A stretch of DNA of 36,023 nt from Phycisphaerae bacterium (lineage in GTDB: Bacteria; Planctomycetota; Phycisphaerae; UBA1845), in NCBI GenBank assembly GCA_021604825.1, contig BQJS01000021.1, positions 1 through 36,023 of the forward strand, written 5' to 3'. A model generated the notes under the pieces. It saw only the letters and a program-made list of their open reading frames with translations, did not search any database and had not been told where the DNA came from. Positions 16,763 to 24,514 of this stretch are shown piece by piece (the first letter of the stretch is position 1; each line of letters starts with the position of its first letter). A program made the translations under genes and the position numbers.

Positions 16763-18487
16763 TTACCCCGTGAACGCTTGCTGGAACGCGGCGAAATCAT
16801 CCGCATCAACATCGCCGTCCTGATCGGCGTCCTGGTTGTCGCATGGGATGGACAAGGCCGCGCCAACTTCCGGCGCGGTTTGGCAATTCGCGAACACGCC
16901 GAAGTCGATCATATCCACATCACCGTCGCCATCGTCATCGAACGGAAAGAGTGCCGACGATGAAATAACCTCGCCCATCAACGTCAACGTCAGCGTTGAT
17001 CCCGCGATGTCGCCGCTAAGGTTTTCATCGGACACGTTGATGGTGTAGGTGGTGAGATAGTTTGCGGCTGCGACTGAGGTGTCGAATTGTGCCACGAATG
17101 CGACATCGGCTCCGGCAGCGATTCCGCTGGTTGGCACGACGTCACTCGAAAGAACGCCCGAATCACCGCTGGGGTTGGCTGCGTCGATATCCAAGTCTGC
17201 AGTCAAGCCTACGGTGGCTTCGAGGTTGTGAATGTCGAACCCCATGTTCAATACACCGGACCCCGCGAGCACCGTTCCAAAATCGATGATCAACGTATCT
17301 TGATCCGCGATGTCATCGAATGACGCTTCCGAATGATCCAACACGAACAACTCCAAATCGATGACGTCGTCGCCATCCAATGAACCCTGCCCGGTTGTCG
17401 CGCCGTCAACGTCGAGATTGTCGATGGTTACGGTTTCCGCATGAAAAGCGGCTGTAGCAGACGATACATTGACACCGACGATGATCGATTTCGATTGGCT
17501 GTTGTGATCAAACGCGTTGAATGAACCCGTGACGGATGACGTAGCCCCCGCGCTGGGCGTGACCGAGTAATAGGTGGGGTCAGCCCCAGTCTTTTCAAGG
17601 AGTACAGCCTGCGTCGATGGCATCGTTCCACCGACGATGATTGCGCCAAAATCCGCGACCACGTTTGACTGACCGTCGCCAGCGGCTGAACCGCCGACGA
17701 ACAGGGTGGAGTTGTTGTCACCGCCGCCAAACACCGACCATGCGAAATGGGGCATGTCGATATAAGCGTTGCGATTGTTCGTGAAGAAGCTCGGATTCAA
17801 ACTGGAACTGTAGATCGCATGGTTGCGTCGTCGTTCAAACTCATCGGGTGGATCGGTGTAGTGCCATCGAAGAATTGACGCGAGATCGCCCATCTGGTTG
17901 GAACCTGGTGTCCCGTTCACAAGCGTCAGTGAAGATTGGTATCGCGTCGCCGAGTAGAACAGGTTTCGGGCAATGTCACCCTTGTCCGTGTCGCCTGGAA
18001 AGTAATTGGCCCCTTGGCTTCCGTACGTTCCCGTGGTGGAGAAGTTGCCAAACGGCTTGTTCCCGCGATCGGAGTTAATGCCGGGGTTGGCGGGTCGCAA
18101 GGCGTGCGGATCGCCAAGGTTGCCCTTGGAACTATTGCTGGCGCTGCCAGGCTGCAGCGATTGTGGCCAAACGTGTTCGCGGTTCCAGGTCGATCCGGAA
18201 TCCCAAGTCGCTGACACCGATGCCCGATTGTAAACCAGCAGGATTCGACCGCTTATGTTTGGGTCGGCATCGGTGATCGCAGCCGAGTCGCGAAAGTTGC
18301 CATAGGTGCGTTGGATGTGGCCGGAACTCATGATGGCGCTCAGTTGACTCTTGAGCGTTGAACCGGTTCCGTTGGCACCGTTGTAGAAACCCGCCGGAGG
18401 ATCGTATTGACCCGAAGCCAAATCAGCCGAAAGGCCCAAGACGGCTGCACCCACCAAAATGTTGCTGAACAGAAACTGGAAACGCAT
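16763..18487 (-). CDS. Secreted endonuclease I-family nuclease with dockerin-like C terminus
   Basis: A 574-residue exported protein. Seen: signal peptide ending near ADLASGQ (about residue 26), then the endonuclease I (EndA/NucM) core with STWNREHVWPQSL (catalytic-type His105 in REHVWPQS at 103-110) and GDPHALRPANPGINSDRGNK at about 125-144. Family enzymes are magnesium-dependent non-specific DNA/RNA nucleases, usually periplasmic or secreted. The middle (about 265-490) is beta-rich with repeated sequence such as VxLEKTGADPTYYSVT, probably Ig-like modules. The C terminus has paired calcium loops DDDGDGDVDMIDF and DADQDGDVDADDF, a type I dockerin layout. The role may be extracellular DNA use or defence; this is inferred. 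ATG at 18485-18487 follows an AGGGGGGAGC ribosome site. Confidence 0.88.
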   Translation of the reverse strand: MRFQFLFSNILVGAAVLGLSADLASGQYDPPAGFYNGANGTGSTLKSQLSAIMSSGHIQRTYGNFRDSAAITDADPNISGRILLVYNRASVSATWDSGSTWNREHVWPQSLQPGSASNSSKGNLGDPHALRPANPGINSDRGNKPFGNFSTTGTYGSQGANYFPGDTDKGDIARNLFYSATRYQSSLTLVNGTPGSNQMGDLASILRWHYTDPPDEFERRRNHAIYSSSLNPSFFTNNRNAYIDMPHFAWSVFGGGDNNSTLFVGGSAAGDGQSNVVADFGAIIVGGTMPSTQAVLLEKTGADPTYYSVTPSAGATSSVTGSFNAFDHNSQSKSIIVGVNVSSATAAFHAETVTIDNLDVDGATTGQGSLDGDDVIDLELFVLDHSEASFDDIADQDTLIIDFGTVLAGSGVLNMGFDIHNLEATVGLTADLDIDAANPSGDSGVLSSDVVPTSGIAAGADVAFVAQFDTSVAAANYLTTYTINVSDENLSGDIAGSTLTLTLMGEVISSSALFPFDDDGDGDVDMIDFGVFANCQTAPEVGAALSIPCDNQDADQDGDVDADDFAAFQQAFTG

Positions 18488-18564
18488 GCTCCCCCCTCGC
18501 CTGTTGATGTCATTACCGCGCCGGCAGTGCCGTGCTTAAAACACGCACCGATACCGTGTTGCTT

Positions 18565-18594
18565 ATCTTAGCAGAATAAGCCCAAGAGTTTCAA
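18565..18594 (-). promoter_or_regulatory. Candidate promoter of the secreted nuclease gene
   Basis: On the minus strand TTGAAA (18589-18594), an 18-base spacer and TAAGAT (18565-18570) form a good -35 and fair -10. The leader would be about 70 bases, ending in the AGGGGGGAGC ribosome site. Pattern only. Confidence 0.45.
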
Positions 18595-18674
18595 AGGCAG
18601 TTTACCCAATGCAATGAGTGAAATTGTTCAGAATTCGTGAACGGATGATTATGGCCCTGCAACCGACTCATACA

Positions 18675-18793
18675 GCGACATGGGACGAAGCCAGGCGAAA
18701 ATGCTGGCACTCATGAATCACGTCGCCGGGCTTTATGTGTCTGATTTGTGAACACGATCCTGTTGCGTGTCCGAATAACCGTTTATCGTGTTC
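18675..18793 (+). other. Two inverted-repeat structures upstream of the zinc-ribbon trio
   Basis: First: GCGAC (18675-18679) with GTCGC (18722-18726) enclosing GCCAG (18690-18694) with CTGGC (18704-18708). Second: GAACACGAT (18750-18758) with ATCGTGTTC (18785-18793), a perfect 9-base stem with a 26-base loop. They lie 120-240 bases before the first gene of the trio and may form a structured leader or a repressor site. The rest of the gap 18595-18911 shows nothing else. Confidence 0.4.
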
Positions 18794-18911
18794 GCAGCGG
18801 AAACGCCCATCGCCGGTACAACCGAATTGGGCGGCCCAGGAAATACCGACAGAGAAACGAGCATTCGCCGGAGTGCTTGAACCGGGTCTATTCGAAAGTC
18901 GTAAATGCATC

Positions 18912-19355
18912 ATGTGGTTGCCAAGGTTCAAACGGTTCTTCCACTTGCTCGCGGCGATTGCGATTGCTTTGTGGATCGTGCAGCTGGTCCATCCGCTTTC
19001 GTATTTCGATGAGCCGACCGAGGATCTCTGGATTGGTGTGGCTGTTGCAAATCATGGTTTGAATTTCTTCTTCCAGCACAGGGATTTGGGCATAACCACA
19101 CGGAGTGCTAGCACGCCCAAATACCATTCATCCATTTTCGGTGACTACTACGTTGCGCTCGCAAGGGGAGAGATTGAAATCTCAATTCATCTGATCTGGC
19201 TCGCTGTGTTCTTCGTGCTTCTCGCATTCCTGACCGAAGGCATACGCCGCGCCATTGTACGAAGGCGAGTCGCGTGGACCCGATGCGGCGAATGCAGTTA
19301 CAATCTGACCGGGAACATCAGCGGTATTTGTCCAGAGTGCGGCACACCGACATGA
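18912..19355 (+). CDS. Small membrane protein with C-terminal YNLTG zinc ribbon (trio gene 1)
   Basis: A 147-residue protein of unknown function. Seen: hydrophobic segment FFHLLAAIAIALWIVQLV near residues 9-26, a second segment LIWLAVFFVLLAFLTEGI at about 94-111, and a C-terminal CGECSYNLTGNISGICPECG ribbon whose four cysteines would bind zinc. The ribbon should lie in the cytosol if zinc is bound. ATG at 18912 directly precedes the first membrane segment; the open frame extends upstream but has no better start, and no strong ribosome site is visible. Its stop TGA overlaps the next gene's ATG (ATGA), suggesting translational coupling. Confidence 0.65.
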   Translation: MWLPRFKRFFHLLAAIAIALWIVQLVHPLSYFDEPTEDLWIGVAVANHGLNFFFQHRDLGITTRSASTPKYHSSIFGDYYVALARGEIEISIHLIWLAVFFVLLAFLTEGIRRAIVRRRVAWTRCGECSYNLTGNISGICPECGTPT

Positions 19356-19771
19356 GAAAGCGCATCCGCAAACGTAGAGTCTTGAAATGGATTGGCGTTT
19401 GCGCTTGTGTCGTTACTGGGACGATTTGGTTCGCTGCCACGATGTTTCACATCAACTACCACGGTGACAAATTTCGCTTGCGAATCATGCACGGATCCAT
19501 CAACGGATTCCCACTCCAAAGCTATTCTGAAACCAGATGGGATGCTTCGCAGCCGAACTGTGGTCGTTATACATGGTGGCCCAGCGCATCATATACTTAC
19601 GGCGAATGGGACTTCGATTGTCCGCTTTGGCCAGTCTTTGGGGCGTGCGCAATTACGACGATCTTGCTGTTTCGCCTGGATAGAGTTTCGAATATGCAAT
19701 GTCCGGATTGCGGACAGGAATCCGTGGACTTCGTCGGTGCGAAGTGTCCAGAATGTGGTGGGGCAGCATGA
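19352..19771 (+). CDS. Small membrane protein with C-terminal zinc ribbon (trio gene 2)
   Basis: A 139-residue protein of unknown function. Seen: a basic N terminus MRKRIRKRRV followed by the membrane segment WIGVCACVVTGTIWFAATMF, an exported-type middle with several Tyr and Trp, a second hydrophobic segment LWPVFGACAITTILLF, and a C-terminal ribbon CPDCGQ...KCPECGG. The ATG at 19352 overlaps the stop of gene 1, and its own TGA overlaps the ATG of gene 3, both as ATGA. The layout repeats gene 1: membrane helix, soluble loop, membrane helix, ribbon. It is not recognised as a named family. Confidence 0.65.
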   Translation: MRKRIRKRRVLKWIGVCACVVTGTIWFAATMFHINYHGDKFRLRIMHGSINGFPLQSYSETRWDASQPNCGRYTWWPSASYTYGEWDFDCPLWPVFGACAITTILLFRLDRVSNMQCPDCGQESVDFVGAKCPECGGAA

Positions 19772-20505
19772 TTCGCAAAACTACAAAGGCGATTCTCATC
19801 ATCATGACAATGGCGGCGATGGGTTTGGCTGTTTGGTCGACGTTCAGAACCGGTTACGTTGAATGCGAATTGGTCCAGAAACGGCATGTCACGATCGGCA
19901 ACAACCACCTGGGGCTCTTCATTATTTGGTGGTCCTATTCCGGGAGTCTCGACGAAGCCAAAGCGGATGTGCGGTTTTCGATTGAGGATGCTGCCCCCTC
20001 TTGGATCCCGCGAAGTGGCAGATCACAAAGAACTTCTTCGAACGGTGCAACTAAGAATGGGACTTACTCGCTTGAAATGGAGCTTCCATTCTGGCTCATT
20101 ATTGTCTTATTTGCATCGTATCCACTGATCGTTCCTATTCTTGCCTATGGTTGCCGTCGCATTCGCAGCCGTGGTCTGCCGATATATGCATGTGTACTCG
20201 TGTCTGTCGCGATCATTCCAGTCACGCTGATTCTTGCTGGGGTCTGTTGCTATACCGTTTCGTTGTTTTTGCTCGTTGTCGACGCACCGTATTCGATTCG
20301 TGGTCCAGCCAACGTCATCACTGTCATCATTTCAATATTCTTGATTGCGGGATTTCTGTTCCGCAACCTCGTGGGACCCGTCGATCCGATGCTTTGCGAT
20401 CATTGCGGATACAATCTTACCGGTAACTTCAGCGGAGTCTGTCCTGAGTGCGGCAACTCGATCGATGCGGAAATGACAATTGAAGAATACCAGGATGCAT
20501 CGTAA
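19768..20505 (+). CDS. Multi-pass membrane protein with C-terminal YNLTG zinc ribbon (trio gene 3)
   Basis: A 245-residue protein of unknown function. Seen: membrane segments at about residues 8-24 (AILIIMTMAAMGLAVW), 109-125 (LPFWLIIVLFASYPLIV), 138-165 (a long hydrophobic stretch with CVLVSVAIIPVTLILAG) and 185-205 (NVITVIISIFLIAGFLF), then CDHCGYNLTGNFSGVCPECG and a short acidic tail. It starts at ATG 19768 overlapping gene 2's stop. The ribbon is nearly the same as in gene 1, pointing to a shared origin or partner. It is convergent with the DUF456 gene, 21 bases away. Confidence 0.68.
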   Translation: MIRKTTKAILIIMTMAAMGLAVWSTFRTGYVECELVQKRHVTIGNNHLGLFIIWWSYSGSLDEAKADVRFSIEDAAPSWIPRSGRSQRTSSNGATKNGTYSLEMELPFWLIIVLFASYPLIVPILAYGCRRIRSRGLPIYACVLVSVAIIPVTLILAGVCCYTVSLFLLVVDAPYSIRGPANVITVIISIFLIAGFLFRNLVGPVDPMLCDHCGYNLTGNFSGVCPECGNSIDAEMTIEEYQDAS

Positions 20506-20526
20506 GCGGTTTGGTCAGGTGTCTGC

Positions 20527-21057
20527 CTAAGTCCAAAACGGCCGAACAGCTTGCGCGGTGGCGATGCAGGCTATGGTGACTGCGATCATGACTTTGAACA
20601 TGCTGCCGAGGGTTCTGCCCACGGCAGTGTAGAAGCCGGATTTGGTGCCTTCGTCCAGGCGCTTGCCTTCCTGCAATTCGGCGACCAGCGCGCCCGCGAA
20701 GCAACCGATGGCCGCGCCGATGATCGTGCCGATGACGGGGACCGGGATCGATAGGAAAATCGCGCCGATCATCCCGCCGGCCAACCCGTACCACGCCGCG
20801 CGTTTGCTTGCGCCGCTGCGTTTGGCCAGCACTGCTCCGCCCAACGTTTCGACGATCTCACCGATGACGGCCAACACCACCATGACGGCGAGCGTCTTCC
20901 ATCCGATGCGTGCCCAATCGTAGTACAGCGCATAAAGCGTAGCGCTGACGAGAATGGTCCACGTGCCCGGAAGTTGCAGCAAGGAGAGCGCAACGCTCGC
21001 GCAGCAAATGGCGGCTAAGATCACCACGAGGGCGATGTCGATGGTGGTTTCCAGCAC
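20527..21057 (-). CDS. DUF456-family membrane protein
   Basis: About 176 residues. Seen: hydrophobic segments with VVILAAICCASVALSLLQ, LQLPGTWTILVSATLYAL, TLAVMVVLAVIGEIVETLGG and a glycine-rich GLAGGMIGAIFLSIPVPVIG followed by IIGAAIGCFAGALVAEL. The paired glycine-rich helices and the LPGTW motif match DUF456, a family of small inner-membrane proteins of unknown function. The start is uncertain: GTG at 21055-21057 has GGCGGA four bases upstream, while TTG at 21069 or 21075 would add a few residues (MGLAEYV). No clear operon partner is seen. Confidence 0.8.
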   Translation of the reverse strand: MLETTIDIALVVILAAICCASVALSLLQLPGTWTILVSATLYALYYDWARIGWKTLAVMVVLAVIGEIVETLGGAVLAKRSGASKRAAWYGLAGGMIGAIFLSIPVPVIGTIIGAAIGCFAGALVAELQEGKRLDEGTKSGFYTAVGRTLGSMFKVMIAVTIACIATAQAVRPFWT

Positions 21058-21172
21058 GTATTCCGCCAATCCCAAGACGCGTGAACGCAGCGCCGCCTAA
21101 ACGCACGCCGACAAACCCAATGTTTGTCGGCGATAACGTTTCTTCGGTTCGGCGGTGATTATATTCGCACCG

Positions 21173-21607
21173 CTACGATGCGGCTACGAGCTTTTCTGCG
21201 GCTTCGGCGCTGGCGGCGCTGAATGCGTTGGCGAAGTGATCGAGGGCGTGCTGAAATTGCTGCGTAGCCCACGATCGGGTCGCGTCGGCGAGCGGCGTGG
21301 TTGTTTTCAACGGAGCGACTTCGTCCGGTCCTGGCACGCTGACCTCGGTGGTGACCTCGACCGAGTCCATGCCCGACAGTCGAAACGCGATGATGGCGTA
21401 CCCGTTTTCGGTGAGGGCGAATTTGAAGAAGTACGTGCCCGGTTCAGACGCCGGTGATGTGCAGTTGAATCCGTTCTTTGTTGCGAATTCGGAGAAATCT
21501 TCGTTGACCGGTTCGATATGCTCTGTGGCAATATCATCGAAGGTTCTGCGCCAGTGTTTGCGTGCGGATTCGAGTTTGGTGACGAACGTTCGCTGCCAAT
21601 TGTTCAT
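21173..21607 (-). CDS. Conserved-looking hypothetical protein, about 144 residues
   Basis: Not recognised. A soluble, mixed-charge protein beginning MNNWQRTFVTKLESARKHW, with a beta-rich middle (GTYFFKFALTENGYAIIAFR) and a C-terminal alanine-rich helix (FANAFSAASAEAAEKLV). No signal peptide, membrane segment or catalytic motif is visible. ATG at 21605-21607 is chosen since GGAG lies 11 bases upstream; the frame is open to 21670, but the added residues look unlike protein. The coding frame is credible from composition and length, but the function is unknown. It lies about 100 bases before the DUF456 gene on the same strand. Confidence 0.6.
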   Translation of the reverse strand: MNNWQRTFVTKLESARKHWRRTFDDIATEHIEPVNEDFSEFATKNGFNCTSPASEPGTYFFKFALTENGYAIIAFRLSGMDSVEVTTEVSVPGPDEVAPLKTTTPLADATRSWATQQFQHALDHFANAFSAASAEAAEKLVAAS

Positions 21608-21848
21608 GGGTCGTGACGCTCCTTTGGTTTTGGAATTGAGTGACATCAATGGGCGGGTTCGGTCCGCCACTGAACGCTTGATGCAACGTACAATATGTTT
21701 TCAGCGAACGAATCCCCCAGTGTCGGAGGCGTTGATAATGTTCGATATGGCCGCTCGAAGCGCGATGGAAAGTCCAATGGGTGATTGTTGATCGCCGTGC
21801 TTACCCCGTATTCTGGGGGAGCAACTTTTTGGCTGACTTCGCTTTCCT

Positions 21849-21876
21849 CTGGATTCCCGCGTACGCGGGAATGACG
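21849..21876. repeat. REP-like palindromic repeat, copy 1
   Basis: A 28-base element, CTGG then ATTCCCGCGT/ACGCGGGAAT (a perfect 20-base palindrome at 21853-21872) then GACG. The same layout recurs twice at 25.1 kb. It lies in the gap between the hypothetical gene and the zinc-ribbon gene. Such intergenic palindromes are common in bacteria as REP or dRS3-like repeats. Confidence 0.8.
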
Positions 21877-21912
21877 GCATTGGTGCGTCGCTTTGTTTGA
21901 ACTTCAGGCGAT

Positions 21913-22377
21913 CTAAAGTGGCGGAAGGAAGACGGCCAACGCGATGAGCGCCAGTCCGAATGTGATGTTGATGACGGCTTTGATGTGCTTGGGTTCGACT
22001 TCGATAAACTCGCGAGCCCACTGTGGCACGCGCTTGCTGCGAAGGATTTGCATGCCGCTGCCGATGGTCAACAAAGCAAGACCAACCCCAATCACACGTC
22101 CCAAACCGTCAGCCCAGCCAACCCACCAGAAGAACAAGATGAAAATCGCGCCTGCAATTCCAACGTATGGACCGACGTCGACGAGGTCGTTGAGGTCTTC
22201 GGTTTGCTTGAGCGAGTGGTAGATTTGCTTGGCATTGTTATGCACGTCCTGCCAATAGATCGTGGCTCCGCACTCCGGACAGTGTTGGCTGGAAATGCCG
22301 GTCAAGTTGTATTCACATTTGGTGCAGACGGGCGGTAGCTTTTCGTTCCAGTCCCGTCCGATGTAACCTCGATTCAT
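21913..22377 (-). CDS. Two-segment membrane protein with N-terminal YNLTG zinc ribbon
   Basis: A 154-residue protein of unknown function. Seen: VCTKCEYNLTGISSQHCPECG at residues 17-37, a linker, then hydrophobic segments GPYVGIAGAIFILFFWWVG, VIGVGLALLTIGSGM and AVINITFGLALIALAVFL. Here the ribbon is N-terminal, while in the trio genes it is C-terminal, but the YNLTG core is the same. ATG at 22375-22377 starts with MNRGYIGRDW. It is on the minus strand just after the FHA gene and may be co-transcribed with it. The role is not known. Confidence 0.8.
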   Translation of the reverse strand: MNRGYIGRDWNEKLPPVCTKCEYNLTGISSQHCPECGATIYWQDVHNNAKQIYHSLKQTEDLNDLVDVGPYVGIAGAIFILFFWWVGWADGLGRVIGVGLALLTIGSGMQILRSKRVPQWAREFIEVEPKHIKAVINITFGLALIALAVFLPPL

Positions 22378-22433
22378 GATGCCTTTACCAAATGCAGAAG
22401 ATTGTTTGGTCGCGGTGGTTCACTAGAACGTGC

Positions 22434-23903
22434 TCAACCCCACGACCATGCGAAGCGATCCTTGAAGTGGTGATAATACAATCCGATGCACTGCATCGCC
22501 ACGATGAAGCAGTAAACGTTGACGATCCAAAGAATGGTTGCAACTGCCCATTGATTTCCACCCAGCGCAGCGGTGGCTGACTCCATCGCAAACTCCAGCA
22601 CCCAAGTCATTCCGATCGCAATCGCGAGAACCGAGCAAGTCACCAGATAGGGTACGAATGTACGGAACACCGTGAGGAGAACTTGATCGGGACGCGCAAA
22701 GCAGGAAACCCCGCCAAGGGCAATGACGAGCATGGTGATTGGCCAAAAGAAAACGCCGATACCGAGGGTCACAGCAATTCCCAGGGTCGTAACTTGGGTG
22801 ATCCCGACGCTGAACATGTAAACATACAAAGGGGACATCACGATGAGCGATGTCGCCACCATCTTAAAGAACGGCGCGATCATGTCTTCATACATATCGC
22901 CAGAGAGGCCAATGTCGGGAAGGTCGGTGTCGCCGCTGGATGCGTTGATGACCACGTTGAAAAAGAACGCGGCGAGCAGTCCTTTGATAATGATGTACGG
23001 AATCCACATCAGGCACGTAAACGTCAGCATGTCGACGCCAGCATTCATTGCGGCGAGAATCATTACGAAGATGAATGAAATAAAGTTGCCAGCGTCCGCC
23101 ACGAAGATGGCGCTACCCGCGCAACTCTTCAAGTAACTGCCAATCCCACCGACGTGTGCCAACTTTCCTTTACGGGAGGAATCAGATTCCTCGATTGAAG
23201 CGGGGGCGATACGCCGACCCGATTTCAGATCATGCCCGCAGTGGACGCAAATGTTGGCGGAAGCATCCAAGTGCTCTGAGCATCTTGGGCACTTCAATTC
23301 GCTGTCTGTTGGTGTGGACGTTGGCCGAGTATTCAGGTCGTCGTCCATGAAGGTTAGGTTTTCGCCATCGACGCTTGGCGTGGCAGTCGTTTGTTCGAGT
23401 TCAAATTCACCGAATGACTCATGCCCGCTCGCAATCGCGGCCGCCCCCGCCAAACCGGAGGCCCCGGCCTCTGAATCACTTGCGACGAATGTCAGCGTGA
23501 ATTCGCCGACGGTTAGCCGGTCGCCACTGCATAGTTCGTGCGATTGAATCTGCTGGTTGTTGACAAAGAGTCCGTTGGTGCTGTTTTGATCCATCGCGTG
23601 CCAGTGGCCATGCGCCGGAACGAGTTTGAAATGTTCGCGCGACACGGAGTTCGAGCGGAGTCGAAGGTGCGCCGTTGGCGTCTTACCGACAGTCAGTGGA
23701 CGATTGCCTCCAAGGTGAACGTGTTCGCCGATGCGTTCCGGTCCAGCCTCAATGACGAGGCGGTGTGCGAAGGACGCGTTGTCATCGGCGATGGCCGCGA
23801 CGGCGCGAATGTGCGTCTGGCAGTTGGGGCACGCAAAAAGCGACCCGAACTGCGTACCGGGGATTTTGAGACTCTGATTGCACTGGCATCGCAGCGTGGC
23901 CAT
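22434..23903 (-). CDS. FHA-domain protein with two zinc ribbons and a multi-pass membrane domain
   Basis: A 489-residue protein. Seen in order: zinc ribbon CQC...CPNC (Cys6, 8, 25, 28); an FHA domain at about 48-140 with LTVGKTPTAHLRL, SVSREH (86-91) and NSTNGLFVNN (107-116), the conserved phosphothreonine-binding residues; a linker; a second ribbon CPRC...CVHC (Cys205, 208, 219, 222); and a membrane domain of about six helices from 250 to 485, resembling DUF4013/Yip1-like proteins. FHA domains bind phosphothreonine, so a kinase partner is likely, but none is in the window. ATG at 23901-23903 (MATLRCQC) is preferred over an upstream TTG. The first ribbon sits directly at the N terminus. Confidence 0.85.
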   Translation of the reverse strand: MATLRCQCNQSLKIPGTQFGSLFACPNCQTHIRAVAAIADDNASFAHRLVIEAGPERIGEHVHLGGNRPLTVGKTPTAHLRLRSNSVSREHFKLVPAHGHWHAMDQNSTNGLFVNNQQIQSHELCSGDRLTVGEFTLTFVASDSEAGASGLAGAAAIASGHESFGEFELEQTTATPSVDGENLTFMDDDLNTRPTSTPTDSELKCPRCSEHLDASANICVHCGHDLKSGRRIAPASIEESDSSRKGKLAHVGGIGSYLKSCAGSAIFVADAGNFISFIFVMILAAMNAGVDMLTFTCLMWIPYIIIKGLLAAFFFNVVINASSGDTDLPDIGLSGDMYEDMIAPFFKMVATSLIVMSPLYVYMFSVGITQVTTLGIAVTLGIGVFFWPITMLVIALGGVSCFARPDQVLLTVFRTFVPYLVTCSVLAIAIGMTWVLEFAMESATAALGGNQWAVATILWIVNVYCFIVAMQCIGLYYHHFKDRFAWSWG

Positions 23904-24514
23904 GGTTGTTCTGCCCAATGGGTGAGGTATCTGCCACTCACTTTAATACATTGGAGGCCAATCATGCAGTTACAATCGTGGGGCTAGTTTGGAACGCATC
24001 AGGGAGGAAATGGGAGCCAAACAGTGCGGGCGCAAAAAAAGCGTGGCCTAACTGGCTTAGGTCGGGGTTCACCAGCCAGGCCACACGACAACAAACTTGG
24101 GATTTCAGGATTCACTGGCGACCCGCAATCGGTTGGTTCGCCAGATTCTCCAGAATTTCCAGATATCCCCAGAACTTCAAGATATCTACTGTCTGCTCGG
24201 GTTCATGCCTCGCGAACGTGGATGATCCGGTTTGACAGAATCCGAAAAAGACGTGGGGTTGCCGGTGCGGATGTCGCATTGGAATCGCGCGGCCCAGCGA
24301 CTCTTCCAAAAGTTGCGACTTAAAAACCAAAGGGTGAATTGTGTACGCGCCGACCCGACTCTCGTCTGAATGAATCATCGACGGTGTGATACGGGTTGGT
24401 CTAATCGAGAAAGCGCGCAGCGTGCCAACAGTGTGGCACTCTCGATTGAGATTTTTGGGTGGGTGCTGTTTGTGACTGTGATGCTAGGTTATCGGCATAG
24501 TTTGCGTAAAGCAA
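23904..24514. other. Long intergenic region rich in inverted repeats
   Basis: About 610 bases without a gene I can support. Paired segments: GTGGC-CTAA-CTGGCT (24043-24057) with AGCCAG-GCCAC (24074-24084); CTGGCGA (24115-24121) with TCGCCAG (24138-24144); AGATATC (24161-24167) with GATATCT (24181-24187); and the stem-loop at 24403-24456. A minus-strand ORF of 88 residues at 24112-24378 lies across these and shows no domain. Confidence 0.5.
24403..24456 (+). other. Nested stem-loop with trailing T run, candidate terminator or small structured RNA
   Basis: AATCGAGA (24403-24410) pairs with TCTCGATT (24440-24447), enclosing GTGCCA (24422-24427) paired with TGGCAC (24434-24439) and an 11-base unpaired arm AAGCGCGCAGC. 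GAGATTTTT follows on the plus strand, as in a terminator, but no plus-strand gene is upstream. On the minus strand it lies after the STAS gene and lacks a T run. Confidence 0.45.

Noticed and set aside
18668..18931. Minus-strand ORF of 87 residues upstream of the zinc-ribbon trio
   Set aside because: It overlaps inverted repeats and the trio's first gene, and has no ribosome site or domain.
24062..24084. GGTTCACC-like T-loop look-alike suggesting a tRNA
   Set aside because: No acceptor or D/anticodon arms can be built around it.
24112..24378. Minus-strand ORF of 88 residues in the intergenic region
   Set aside because: No domain, no ribosome site, and it lies across several inverted repeats; composition looks non-coding.
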